Below, one piece after another: positions 1 through 11,001 of a stretch of 64,000 nt of DNA. Each line of letters starts with the position of its first letter. Within the stretch, counting starts at the first letter, position 1. This DNA comes from Solanum dulcamara (lineage: Eukaryota; Streptophyta; Magnoliopsida; Solanales; Solanaceae), in assembly GCF_947179165.1 (NCBI RefSeq), contig NC_077245.1, positions 52,891,286 through 52,955,285 on the forward strand, given 5' to 3'. The position numbers were made by a program, and so were the translations under genes. Below the pieces are notes generated by a model. That model worked only from the letters and a program-made list of their open reading frames with translations. It was not told the origin of the DNA and searched no databases.

Positions 1-860
1 AACTACATTTAAACTTAATGATGCAAGATCTCAATATGCCCTTAAGAGTTTGAATCGTATGCTCTGCTTGACCATCTATCTGAGCATGAAAATGGTATTC
101 AAATTTACCTTTGAGCTAGGACTATTCTGAAATGACTTCTAAAACTGAGAAATAAATTCAGAACCTCTATCTGAGATGATAGACAATGGAATTTCATCTA
201 TCTCATGAATTACAATATGACATAATCCTTTGCTTAATCTATAGTCTTAACCAGCAAGAAGTGAACTGCTTTAGTCATTCTATCCACAATCACCCAAATC
301 TAATCATGTTACCTTTGAGATTGCGCTAAAACTATAATAAAATCTATATTAATCATCTCCCATTTCCACTATGAAAGATCTATATTTTTGGCTACTCTAC
401 AAGGCCTTGATGCTCAACTTTGACTTGTTGATAATTCGAGAATTTAGAAACAAAGTCTTCTATGTCTCTTTTCATGTCAATCCACCAATAGACTTCTCTC
501 AAGTCATGTTACATCTTTGTAGAACTTGAATGAATAGAATATCTAGAGCTATGGGCCTCTGCCATGATTCTAACTCAGAGTCTATCGACATTGGAGACAC
601 ACAATCTACTTTGATATCTCACTACACCATCTCCCCTTTGGCAAAGGACATCACCTTTTGCTTGTGGACACTATCCTTTAACTGAAGTAGATCAGGGCCT
701 TGGTCTTGTTTTTCCTTCAATACATAACTAGTGAAGACTCATAACCATTATGAACAATGACATCACCCTTATTTGAGTCCACAAGACAAATTCTCAAATA
801 GGAAAGTCTATGCACTTAGATAATTCCATCTTTTCCTCCTTCACATGGGCAATAATCCAT
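1..860 (-). pseudogene. Integrase remnant of element 1
   Basis: The minus-strand translation, across frameshifts, shows an integrase core pattern: SDRGSEF near 150-185, which carries one of the catalytic acidic residues, then a degraded block (near 45-75) where the conserved FHPQTDGQ-type segment is expected, then sequence running off the window start. No open frame of useful length survives. Known for the family: integrase inserts the cDNA into the host chromosome. The call rests on local motif similarity and on position downstream of RNase H. Confidence 0.65.
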
Positions 861-869
861 ATGGGCAAC

Positions 870-1255
870 CTACTAAGAGCATAAAAAACAACAGTAGTTT
901 TACTTGGGTGGTTGAAAATGCTCATGTCATAATCCTTGAGCAACTCAAGGCATCTACTATGCCTCAGTTTCATCTCCTTATGACCAAAGACGTTTGAAGG
1001 ATCTTATGAGAAATGAACACATCCACATGTATGACATAATATAGTGATGCAATTTCATCAAAGAAAATACTATTGATGCCAACTCTAGATCATGAGTTGG
1101 ATAATTCCTCTCGTGGTTCTAAGTTTTTTGGAAGAATAAGCTACAACTAACCTCTAAGCATCAGTATACAACCCAACCTAGTCTAATTCTAGATGCATAG
1201 CAATAGATAACAAAACCATTTGTTCCCTCATATAGGGCCAACACTGGAGCAGTAG
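870..1255 (-). pseudogene. RNase H remnant of element 1
   Basis: On the minus strand this stretch reads, with stops, as the end of the gypsy RT/RNase H block: a segment beginning LGCILM, then LEPREELSNS, corresponding to the region before the conserved RNase H glutamate. It lies between RT and integrase as expected. No ORF above 60 codons remains, and the catalytic set cannot all be identified. Confidence 0.55.
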
Positions 1256-1261
1256 CCAATC

Positions 1262-2130
1262 TACTTTTCAACTCTTTAAAACTTTTCTCAGAAGTATAAA
1301 ACCATTGAAATATAGTATTCTTCTAAGTCAAATTAGACAATGGAGATGATATAGATGAGAATCTCTCAACAAATCTTCTATAATAACCGTCCAAGACCAA
1401 TAAACTTCTGATATCTGTCTTGGATATTGGTCTAAGTCAATTCTTTACCTCCTTGATCTTTCGCAAATCAATTTGGATTCCATCACTACATTATTATGGC
1501 CTAGGAATGCCACAGATGCAAGACAAAATTCACACTTAGAAAATTTCGCATACTACTCCCTATCCTTGAGAGTTTTGAGAATAATTCTGAGATGGTTGGC
1601 ATGCTCTTCCTCATTTCCAGAATAGATCAGAATGCCATTGATGAACACGATAACAAACATATTTAGATACTTCTTAAACACCCTATTCAGGTGGTCCATG
1701 AATATTGCAAGAGAGTTAGTCAAACCAAAGGATATAACTAAGAACTTATAATGACCATATCGGGTTCGAAAAGCTATATTCGGGTTATCACTTTCTCTCA
1801 CTTTCAACTGATGATAGTTGGATCTAAGGTCTATCTTAGATAAACAAGTGGCACCCTAAAGTTAGTCAAACATGACATCAATTTTGGGAAGAGGATACTT
1901 ATTCTTTATGGTGACCTTATTCAACTGACGGTAGTCAATACACATTCTCAAGGAACCATATTTCTTACGCATGAATAGGGCAGGGACACCCCAAGGTGAG
2001 ACACTTGGCCTAATAAACCCCTTATCAGGTAGGTCTTTCAAATGCTTTTTTAACTCTCTTAATTTGACTGGATCCATTCTATATGTTAGATAGAAATAGG
2101 TTGAGTATCAGGAAGAACATCTATTCCAAA
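1262..2130 (-). pseudogene. Reverse transcriptase remnant of element 1
   Basis: Two open pieces carry the domain. Positions 1862-2077 (71 codons) hold the fingers/palm start: [11 protein letters not shown], then [20 protein letters not shown]. Positions 1553-1807 (84 codons) hold [14 protein letters not shown] and then the polymerase active-site strand, which reads [10 protein letters not shown]; the two aspartates normally found here are N and G, so the catalytic site is lost. The pieces are in different frames with a gap near 1808-1861. Clear Ty3/gypsy RT, non-functional. Confidence 0.85.
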
Positions 2131-2364
2131 ATCTATCTCCCTAATGGGAGTGACTCTAGGTAAATACCCAAGAAAGACTTCAGGAAACTCATTTATGACT
2201 GGAACTAACTGAAGGGATAGTGTCTCCATACTATCATCTCTAACTCGAACATTGTGGTAGATTCACCCCTTAGAAAGTAACTTTCAGGCCTTAATATATT
2301 AGATGAAATGACCCGTAGACACTGCTGGACTACCCTTCCACTTTATAAAAGGCTCATTAGGAAA

Positions 2365-2742
2365 TTAAAATCTAAAAACTGAAGTTCTACAATCGACTGA
2401 GGCATAACAAGCATGAAGCCAATCCACACCAAGAATGACATCAAAATATACTATGTCTAACTCAACTAAGTCAGGTATGGTATCTTTATGATAGATGGAA
2501 ACCATACAATCTTGATATACTCTCTTAGCTACGATGGACTCACCACCAAGAATAGAAATAATGAAGAGCTCTAAAAGAAGTTCGGGACAAATCCCAAACT
2601 TCACAACTACATATGGAGTCACAAAGGATAGAGTTGCACCTAGATCAAGTAAGTCATGTACATCATAAGAAACAATTTTAAGAATGCCACTGAAGTTGTT
2701 TGACGAGTTCTCTTGGTCTTGGAGACTATCCATAGCATACAA
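2365..2742 (-). pseudogene. Retropepsin (aspartic protease) region of element 1
   Basis: A 125-codon open frame. Near residue 32 it reads LLDLGATLSFVTPYV, the position of the retropepsin D-S/T-G active-site loop; here the residues are D-L-G, so the usual S/T is replaced. Near residue 99 it reads YFDVILGVDWLHACYASVDC, the conserved ILG-containing flap/C-terminal segment of plant gypsy proteases. It lies between gag and RT on the same strand. The start codon chosen by the open frame has no meaning of its own because the domain is normally part of a gag-pol polyprotein. Confidence 0.8.
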
Positions 2743-2756
2743 GAGGTTTGGACCTA

Positions 2757-4030
2757 TGCCTGCCCTTGAAGTAGAGCCTCTCTGGCCGACTCTACCAGAT
2801 GGCTCTACAGAAGAATATTGGACCTATTTTCCTCTATTATCTTGCATATCTAACAGGCAGTCTCTCATGTAGTGTCCAGTATGACCAAACTTATAGCAGC
2901 CACTAGTTTCATCACGATACTCCCCTAAATGTAGTCTGTCACACTTACCATAAGGCGACTTACTCAAAGAACCTTGGGCCATACTTCTCTCAGTCTGAGA
3001 GCCTTAGTCTCTGAAGTTTTGGTTACTCTCAGACCTATGGTCATTAAAGTTATTGGTTGCTAGTGCACTTGCTAATGAAAAAGGACCAGTTTCCATTACC
3101 ATTCTTCTATTGGTTAGTCTAATTACCTATAGACTTAGCTAATGTTGGTGCTCCTCCTTGTATTTCCTCTTTTCCTCCTCAATCTATTGTGTATAAACTA
3201 TTGGTTTGGAGGGGTCCATGTCTGAAATCAACAAAGAAGCCTTGCACTATTTCTTTATATATTTGCCCAAGCTAGAGACAAACACTATCATCTTTGATCT
3301 CGCACCAGGGATCATCTCAGGAGAATACATGGATAGCTCGATTAACTTGAGTTTGTACTCTTTCATAGTCAATCTCTTTTATTTCAGGTTCACAAAGTTC
3401 TTAACTTTTGCTTCCGTTAGCTCTAGAGAAAAGACAAGGTCTTGGAATACACTTTTGAACTCATCCCAAATAGAAGGCTCCACATCCTCACCATGACTCT
3501 CCTTCCACTAATTATACTAAGCATTTGCAATATCCTTAATCTGATAGGAAATAATCTTAACTTCCTCAATCTTGGTAGCATGTATTGGTTTCTAGATCTG
3601 TCACATCTCTTTGATGAAGTTCTAAGGATTCTTCTCGACCTTGGACCGTATGAAGATTGGTGGTTTTATCCTCAAGAAGCCTCTAATTCTTATAGTAGAA
3701 AAGCGGCCCGCCTTTCATCATCTATACCAGCTGCCATGCAAGAAAGTTGAATATGAATTAAACCAAAGAGGAGTTAGGGATCTTGATAGCTAGCGTTAGG
3801 CAGTGGAGTGGTTTGACGGCCTAACTAGGCAGCCATCAACTGTGTGAACATAGTAATCACTCCTCTAAACTCGACCTTAGAAGTAATGGTAAGCTGAGTA
3901 GTATGTGTCTGTGGAACCTCTTAAGTTCCATTCTCATTCTCCTGTTTAGCTACCCGGGATCTGTCTTTGTCTGCATACCAGACAGTGGAGGCATACTAGT
4001 CGGTGGGATTTTTTTTCTAACAACATTCTT
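2757..4030 (-). pseudogene. gag remnant of element 1, with zinc knuckle
   Basis: The minus strand at 2898-2857 reads CYKFGHTGHYMRDC. This matches the retroviral C-X2-C-X4-H-X4-C nucleic-acid-binding knuckle except that the second Cys is Phe. Upstream sequence to about 4030 is gag-like by position but full of stops; plus-strand ORFs here (such as 3206-3496 and 3442-3750) are antisense shadows. Gag normally packages element RNA in cytoplasmic particles. Confidence 0.65.
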
Positions 4031-4257
4031 CTGACTGGAATGTGCTTTGAAGGCATGATATGAAAATGTGAAATGCACAAGTTAGAAGAATATTTCATAA
4101 GTTAAACTCTATTCAATGAATTTGGAGTATGAAAGAAGTTAGACAATTCCTAGAGTCCTGTAACCTCCTTTTTATAGATATGTTGTTCTTCACACTGAAA
4201 AGGAGGACTCTACTAGACTCGGCTTCATTGACATCCTTGGACTCTTGAACTCTATGA

Positions 4258-4271
4258 TCGCATACCAAGTT
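4258..4271 (-). other. Primer-binding site of element 1
   Basis: Immediately inside the LTR edge the minus strand reads AACTTGGTATGCGAT, a degraded match to the initiator-Met tRNA 3' end complement (TGGTATCAGAG-type). The intact counterpart in this window is at 55299-55310. Position directly next to the LTR end supports the call. Confidence 0.6.
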
Positions 4272-6539
4272 TTTCACGATCCGAGTCTATACCCTAGGCA
4301 TGGACGACACTCATAAACTATTATTGGTACCCAAGTGAACCCTTGGCCTAGATAACTAATCAATGGAAGGCTAAACTCATAGCAAAAGCTAACTCAGATG
4401 GGCATACGAAAGAACATAATCAATGTTTCTTAAACTAAATCTCAATTTCTTTAAATAAAAAAAGGTTATTTTAAAACATAAACTCTAAAAATTTGAAATA
4501 AACTTCAAACACTAAATACATGCATGAAGCCTCTAATGATTATAGATAAATATGGGGAACAGACCAAAACTACCTCAAAAGACTAGTAAATAAATGAGTA
4601 AAAGAGTTCCTCCGAATGCAAGGAGGTCTCACCAAAAATGCTGGATGACTGTGATCTCAATGATGTGCCTTTTGAGGATCTCGAACACTTGTATCTTCAT
4701 CATGAAATGATGCAGCATCAAAAAATGTCAGTACATGGAACATACGGTATGTAAAATAGCATAAAGGAAACATACTCAAAAATACTCAAGGGATAGAATA
4801 CTGAAATAACTCAACTCAACATAAAGCATGCAAATATCTAATAAGTCAGTGCTTTACAAAAATATAAGTAATTGAATGCACTTAATACAAAAAATAATAC
4901 TTCCTCTTTGGGGAGTTTCTCTAACCGACAACCATCACTATGAGCATCATAATAATACAAAGACTGATGTCGTTTCCACAATCGTCCAATACTTTGCCAG
5001 GATAAGGGATGGAAACTCATCTCATGGATCTAATAAAATTTTATATCAGAGACTGGAGTGAGGAGTTTCCCGAACCAACACCAAGATTCTATCCTACGTT
5101 GGCTACGTAGTTTATGGAATTTTAGTTTTCTAAGATCTTACCCAAATCGGTGACCAATATTACTCCCAAAATATATTATTATGTTCATATGCTTATGTGA
5201 GGAAGATACTGAAAAATAATGTCTCATTTACTCTCATTGGACTTTAGTCAGTTTAACTCAACTATTCTCAAACTCAGTAAATACGAAAAATATAGATTTT
5301 AGATTCTCAATCTAAAAATAAATGCATAAAACTTTAGCTCATTAAACTTGATAGGGGTCATGCTTAAAATCAGTGAATGTAAGACTTCACAACTCAAGTA
5401 ATATTTTATGCTTAAAAATCATTTCTCGGCAAATAAATGAAATTTAAATGATTCCTCAACTCAAAACAATTCATAGAAATAAGTGATGTAAATACTCAAC
5501 TAGGGTTCATGTGAATGTAAACATGAACAACAATTCAAGAACTCAAAGCATGGAAATATTACAATGGAACTAATTACAAGGAGAACTTAATGAGAGATTA
5601 CACAACCAACTCGAAAACTCAATATAGTAGGATCCAAACTCAAGCTTGAACTCTTAAATTGGGAAATTTAGATGTAGAGAGTGAGGATGAACTTAATCCA
5701 ACTCTATGAATATCCTTACATCCCTAGAAGAATGATAACCTTGGCGAAAATCAAAGAACTCAATGACCATGCTTGAACCCTAGCATTTCTCCTCTCTAAT
5801 CCTTGCTCTCAAATATTCTAATTGATAATAAGGAATAATGCAGGTAGGATACCGATAAAGGACCAAAATTAGTCTAAAAATATAAGGGTTTTGATTTAGG
5901 AAAAGACAATGTTACCCCTTATTAAATTCATCTTGGGTCGCCTATGGGCCGTTCTACGAACCGTAGAGCCTTCTACGGGCCATGGAAGACCAGTTGTAGG
6001 AACTTGTACCAAATATTGGGCATCATTAGAATCCTCAATATGGGGTCTATGAACCCCATTTATGCATTGTATACCCTATGATGGGTCATCCTTGCTACTC
6101 ATAGAACCACATGGGTCTCATGAGGGTTAGAGTATACATACCCCTCTACGGGTCGTAGATCCTTAAGTCTTGGTACAATTTCCAATAGCAACTAGAATTA
6201 TGTCATTAGGTTTACGAGTAACTTCTACAGGTCATAGACCCTTTGATGGGTCGTGGAACTCTCTCTTGGAATGGGTTCTAGGGACAAGGCTCAGGGTCAC
6301 TTCTATGGACCCTTCCTATGGTCCTTAGAAATTTCTACAGGCCATAGAAACCATCCATAGAAGGAGCCTTCCCAAGATAAAATTTTCACAAAGTGTGGAA
6401 GGGACCTACGATCCCCACTTATGACTCATAAAACCTTTTACAGGTCTTAGGTTCTACTCGTCGCTCCAGAGAGTTAACTCTTCTCACTTTCTCAGGGCTT
6501 ATCGCGATAGATATAAGTCAGAATATTCGGGGTGTTACA
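4272..6539 (-). repeat. LTR of element 1 (5' LTR in minus orientation)
   Basis: About 2.27 kb. In minus orientation it begins TGTAACACCCC at 6539, a common start of Solanaceae gypsy LTRs, and ends next to the PBS in a degraded ...GTGAAA. Interior blocks (4870-5200, including the 'ctacgtagtt' region and the 'cccaaatcggtgacca' region) recur in the LTRs at 49674-51822 and 52227-60516. The plus-strand ORF 4876-5061 and minus ORF 4838-5020 lie inside it and are not genes. Confidence 0.8.
5930..6480. repeat. Degenerate palindromic motif cluster inside the LTR
   Basis: A higher-GC stretch in which short variants of TCTACGGGTCGTAGA and its half-sites (ttctacgggccatgg, ctctacgggtcgtagatcc, ttctacaggtcatagacc, atttctacaggccatagaa) recur about eight times at irregular spacing. 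Each is an imperfect inverted repeat. The function is unknown; such clusters could be U3 regulatory repeats. Confidence 0.5.
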
Positions 6540-6559
6540 CATTCTATCTACTCTGTGCT

Positions 6560-7470
6560 GTCAAAAGCTTAGCTTGAATACCCCTTACTTTTTCTTGAGT
6601 TTTCCGTACCAAGTCAAACCCCAAAGGTTTCAAATCTCCAGCCTTAACCCACCCTATCTACATCCCTTCTGATAAAGTTCTTTAAACGGTGTCATATTAA
6701 TACTGGAGTGATAAATACTATTGTAAGAGAACTTACATAATAGTAGAAATTGATCTTAATAGCCCCCAAAGTCGATTCCACATGCTCTCAACATGTCCTC
6801 CCAAACTTGAATAGTCCTCTCCAATTGACCATCAGTTTGGGGATAAAAATTTGTACTAAAAGTTAGTTGAGTACCCAATTCCTCATGCAACTTACACTAG
6901 AACTTCAAATTAAACTAGTACCACGACCTAAAATGATAGATAGGGGAACCCAGTACAACCTTACTCTCTCCTTGATATAAATCTTTCCCAAATATTGAGA
7001 ATTATAATCCAATATGAATGGAATAAAGTGGGGTGATTTAGTCAACCTATCAACAATAACCCAGTTTCATTCATACTTCCCCTATGTCTTAGTAAGACCC
7101 ACCATAAAATAAATAGATATCCTTTCCCACTTTCATTCAGGAGTAGGCATTCTCTGAAGCAAACCTACAAGCCTTTGATACTCATACTTTACTTGTTGGA
7201 AGTTATAGAACTTAGACACATACTCCGCTATATCTTTCTTCATTCCTGGACATTAATAAAGCAGTCTTAAATCTTGATATATCTTGGTTACCCCCGGATG
7301 AATAAACTATCGCAAACTATGAGACTTTTCCAATACATTTTGGATCAAACCGTTAACCCAGGGGAACACAAATCCTTCCCCTCAAAACACCACCTTGATT
7401 ATGAGCTTGTTCAAAACCTCATTTTCAAACTACTTAGCTTTGATTTCCTAAATAAAAGTGGGTATAACCT
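6560..7470 (-). pseudogene. Integrase remnant of element 2
   Basis: The minus strand near 6850-6780 reads TNFYPQTDGQLERTIQVWED, the conserved integrase-core segment just before the last catalytic Glu region in gypsy elements. Upstream (7000-7300) are degraded core and zinc-finger portions. Stops and frameshifts interrupt all of it. The plus-strand ORF at 7274-7483 is an antisense shadow. Confidence 0.65.
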
Positions 7471-7649
7471 CAATAATGGCTAACACTCCACCTTATTATG
7501 AGATATCCAACTGCATGAATTTAGACTCCAAAACCTAAATCTCTCTCTATGCCCATGCTAACTGTCTTCTTGCTCACTGTATTTGCCACCATATTGGCCT
7601 TACTCAGATGGTATTAAATGGTGATTTCATAATCCTTAAGCAACTCCAT

Positions 7650-7961
7650 CTACCTTCTCTGCCTCAGATTGAAATCACTATGGGTGATTATGAGTTGTAG
7701 ACTGCGATGATCTGTGAACACTTCACACTTGACACCGTAGAGATAGTGCCGCCAGATGTTTAGACCAAGCACTACTGTTGTTAACTCCAAATCATCTGTT
7801 GGATAATTTCTCTCATGAACCTTCAACTTCCTTGAACCATAGGTTATTACATTCATATCCTGCATCATTGAAATACCCAATCCCGAATGTGAAGCATTAC
7901 AATAAATGATAAAGTCCTTAACTTCCACTGGTAATGTTATAACTGTATGATTCAAACCCAA
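7650..7961 (-). pseudogene. RNase H domain of element 2
   Basis: A 103-codon open frame. It contains IIYCNASHSGLG (first catalytic position, where the usual Asp is Asn), NYPTDDLELTTVV (conserved Glu kept) and EVFTDHRSLQ (conserved Asp kept). RNase H degrades the RNA strand during reverse transcription. With the first acidic residue replaced and flanking frames broken, this is a dead copy. It is the best-preserved part of element 2. Confidence 0.82.
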
Positions 7962-8043
7962 TAGGTCTTAGTTTTTCCCCGATGTTTTTTCAGCTGGCTG
8001 ACATCCCTGTAGACTGGTATAGAAGACTTAAGTTTGATAGTTT

Positions 8044-9179
8044 GAGACTTATCTAGGTGATGCGCTTACTCCAATGATATTTTGACCTTATTTCTTCAAT
8101 TCTACAATTTCACAAGCTATGTCGGCAACATCAGTTTAATTTTGTGTTTGGAGGTTAGTTGTGGATTCAGCCTTCAGCAGCTACATTGGCACTTTTACTA
8201 GGCATACGAATTCATACTCCGAGCCCAACCTTATGGATATTTCAAAGAGCATCCAAATTCAAGCTATGTCCTCGATCATTCAAATAATCATATATAGCAT
8301 TCGGTTGGAGGTCCAACCTCAGTTACTTAGTACTTGTAGTTGGTTACTTGGATACTTTTGGGGAGAAACCGATGAGAGGCTCGTCCACCTTTTAGTTAGA
8401 TTCTAATGGTGTTGGTTGAGGTTCTGATTCGGTACACTCTGCTTTTGAGTCCTCAGATTTAGGTTTCTTTAGTAATAGTTATTTTGTATATTTATCAGAC
8501 TTATGGGAGACCATTCTGATTTTTATTTAAACTTGAACGAGTGCACCTTCTGGGATTATAGGGTCCAGTTAGGTGTAGTTTAGTTTGTACATCACTTCAG
8601 TTAGTCCTTTATAAACTCGTGTGCATCTTATTATTACATTATAGATTTTCGCTCTTGACCTCTTTTCTTCTATATTCCTTCTTTCCATATTGCCTTTACT
8701 TTGCAAGTTCAGTCGGCCTATGATACCTATTAGGTACTTGTTATTTTGGTACTCATACTACACTCTGTATCTTTTTGGGGATGCAGGTTCGAGCACCAGT
8801 GGCCAGCATTGATATCGAGACTGCAACTTTCTCATCCGGAGATGGGGTGAGCACATGGAGTTTTGTACTATTTCAGTGTCCATCTGTATATATTGACTAG
8901 TCTTTTTCATTTTGAGACAGTCTGTTTGTGTGGTCCACTTTTGAGACTTGTACTCATTTTGTTAGTGGCTCTGTATTCTTCCAGGTTCTAGGAGAGATCT
9001 TTTTTGTATATCTATGCTTTAGTATCTTCCTCTTAACTATTTTATTCATATTAGAATTGTGCATCCATGTTTAGTATATTCCCTCAAATCCATTACTTGT
9101 TGTATCAGGTTACGAGTTGGCTTACCTACTAGTGGGTTAGATTAGGTGCCATCATTACTCGAGAAATCGAGTCGTGATA
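8044..9179 (+). repeat. LTR-like segment of unit A
   Basis: The right end (ggtgccatcattactcgagaaatcga...gtgata) matches the typical 3' end of plant chromovirus LTRs, with degraded TGACA at 9175-9179; B, C and D have TGACA/TGACA/TGACA-like forms at the same place. There is no primer site or gag beyond it, so it behaves as a solo LTR or LTR end fixed before the array duplicated. I cannot place its left end. Confidence 0.55.
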
Positions 9180-9447
9180 ATAGATAAAATAAATATGATA
9201 ATGTATTAACAAGTATGAGCAAAAATTTCCTATTCTTGTTCATATTACATATTACATAGGATTAGATAAAAGCGCTAACTTTTACCCTTACAAATAGTGA
9301 AATTAAAATATTATAAACAAAATTAATTTTTATTTATTCACAATAGAAAATAAGAATATATACCTTTGTTTTTTTCGTCTTCAACCAACTTTACCCCTCG
9401 AAGAGTTTGGGAAGGATAAATGATATCAAATGATTTTGAAGTAGACT

Positions 9448-9458
9448 CTATTTATAAG
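9448..9458 (-). promoter_or_regulatory. Conserved TATA-like site, minus strand
   Basis: The minus strand reads CTTATAAATAG, a good plant TATA box. It is unchanged in all four units (21453-21463, 43632-43642, 61372-61382) while the sequence around it varies. No ORF follows on the minus strand, so promoter activity is only an inference. Confidence 0.25.
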
Positions 9459-9762
9459 TGAAAGGTTTACATTACAAATTCATTTAAAAATATATAGGAA
9501 ATTGAAACCCCAAAGGCCAAAAAAAGTAAAATAAATTAGAGTAATAGACTTTAATGAATTAAAAGTTTGCTCTTCATGGACACTTGAGCTTAGAAGGGAA
9601 AAATATTTGAATTGTAATTAATTGACACATTCACCAAAGTCTTTAACCATAATTTTCGAGTTAATATAAGATCCTAATTAAAATTAAGAAGACATTAAAT
9701 TTAGTTCTTATTTAATTAGTAATAAAAATATTTTGTTTTACTAACTTTTCATATTCTTAATA

Positions 9763-10397
9763 GGGATAATTATTGTTATACCGCATAAAAGGAAACTTTT
9801 TACCATCGGATATCCCATTACTTTCATACCCCTTGTTTTTAACTATCTCGTGCATTTGATACTATGAGAGTATATAATATATACTCTGATGGTATCAAGC
9901 AGTTTCACTGAAGCATTGTCTCTTCCATCTTGATACCATCAGAGTATATTATACTCAGATGGTATTAAAAAGAAATTGTTTGATACCATTTGAGTGTCTA
10001 TATACTTTGATGGTATCAAAGAGGAACAAGGGAAAGGGCACTGGCGTAAATACACAATTGATACCATGAGAGTATATATATATATATATATTGTGATGAT
10101 ATCAAGAAGGAAGAGACAATTCTTCAGCAAAACTGCTTGATACCATCACAGTATATTATATTCTGATGGTATCAAGAAGAAACTGCTTGACACCATCAGA
10201 CTATAATATACTCTAATGGTATCAAAGAGGAGCAGTGACGCTGACGTTAGCATGACTTCATGTGTGAGATTAAAAGGGAGAAAGTGGGTAGGAGGCATAA
10301 ATAGTTTGGGCCATTAATCTATTACAGGTAAATAGTTTGGATTGGGTCAAATTTGGATAAATAGTTTCACAATTGATCTATTTTATATAGTTTTCCC
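9763..10397. mobile_element. Foldback MITE, copy in unit A
   Basis: 635 bp flanked by a perfect 9-bp direct repeat TTCTTAATA (9754-9762 and 10398-10406). Ends are weakly inverted: GGGATAATTATTG on the left, GGGAAAACTATAT as the reverse complement on the right. A 9-bp duplication fits Mutator-like elements. No coding capacity. Orthologous copies occupy the same place in B, C and D, so it predates the array. The ORF at 9939-10130 lies in its palindromes and is not a gene. Confidence 0.7.
9857..10228. repeat. Six-hairpin palindrome array in the MITE, unit A
   Basis: Six imperfect palindromes of ~40 bp built on TTGATACCATCAGAGTATA and its reverse complement, at about 9857-9899, 9931-9970, 9980-10020, 10059-10106, 10137-10175 and 10187-10226. 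The spacer after hairpin 1 (cagtttcactgaagcattg) is the near reverse complement of that after hairpin 4 (cttcagcaaaactg), so the hairpins sit in a larger inverted repeat centred near 10020. Confidence 0.85.
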
Positions 10398-10637
10398 TTC
10401 TTAATAACATAATTAAGAGTTTCTATTATCAATTCTAAAGTATTTCCCGTTATGCTATGAGTTTTTTATTGTCATTATTTCACATTTGTACATTGTATTT
10501 AATGTATGTGTTCATAAATTTTATACGAGTAGTGAAAAAGACTTAATTTAATATATAATATTTTGTGATTGATATTGATTTAACACCTTTCACTTTTAGT
10601 ATTTAGTATAATATGACATGATTATTTTTAAATATTT

Positions 10638-10654
10638 TATTAATTAGATGCTTT
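10638..10654. repeat. Left target-site duplication of the LINE
   Basis: TATTAATTAGATGCTTT, repeated exactly at 14484-14500. The empty site is seen in unit B near 22594-22612 and in unit C near 44815-44832. Confidence 0.95.
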
Positions 10655-10893
10655 GGGAGTGTTTTTCTTACAGATATTGTCTGTCTCCATCTTTCTTCTC
10701 CCCTCTCCCTCTGACCCTTCTGTAACTCAGCTTCAGGAACAAGAATCTCAAGCTTTTTGGAAAAGTCTCCTTCTTCTTCTTTCTTTTTCTTTTTATTTTC
10801 TTTTCTTTTGCTTGTTTTCCAACGAATACCTCCAGATCTGTTCAGATTTGGACTAGATCTATTGATTTCCGGCGGCGTCTCGCGGTTTTCCAT

Positions 10894-11001
10894 TTTCCGG
10901 CGTGAATAGTGTTTCCGGCGTGAATAGTGTTTCCGGCGTGAATAGTGTTTCCGGCGTGAACAGTGTTTCCGGCGTGAACAGTGTTTCCGGCGTGAATCAG
11001 G
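10894..11001 (+). repeat. 18-bp minisatellite in the LINE 5' region
   Basis: Six tandem copies of TTTCCGGCGTGAATAGTG (AACAGTG in copies 4 and 5, the sixth changing to GAATCAGG). GC-rich against an AT-rich background. Being a multiple of three, it leaves open frames on both strands (NSVSGV repeats at 10902-11132 plus; HAGNTI repeats at 10842-11057 minus); I regard these as by-products. 5' tandem repeats act as promoters in some LINEs; that is inference here. Confidence 0.9.

Larger units (their letters stand above)
1..6539 (-). mobile_element. Partial Ty3/gypsy retrotransposon, minus strand (element 1)
   Basis: Reading the minus strand from 6539 downwards gives LTR (6539-4272), primer-binding site, gag, protease, RT, RNase H and integrase; the other LTR lies beyond the window start. 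The PR-RT-RH-IN order is that of Ty3/gypsy (Metaviridae). Every coding region is broken by stops and frameshifts. It sits inside another gypsy fragment: sequence right of 6539 is the integrase region of a different copy. Its 5-bp target duplication cannot be checked because the left end is missing. The LTR termini and interior resemble the LTRs at 49674-51822 and 52227-60516, so the three probably belong to related families. Confidence 0.88.
6540..8043 (-). mobile_element. Fragment of a second gypsy element (element 2), host of element 1
   Basis: Minus-strand integrase and RNase H remnants adjoin the LTR of element 1 at 6539/6540, so element 1 inserted into this older copy. No LTR of element 2 is visible. 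Its right border with array unit A is not sharp; homology to the tandem unit starts at about 8044, so the border is placed there. Confidence 0.7.

Noticed and set aside
3206..3750. Plus-strand ORFs of 96 and 102 codons
   Set aside because: Antisense to the gag region of element 1; no recognisable domain.
9857..10228. CRISPR-like regularly spaced repeats
   Set aside because: The repeats are themselves palindromic, spacers are partly inverted copies of each other, the DNA is plant nuclear and flanked by a 9-bp target duplication; a MITE explains it.
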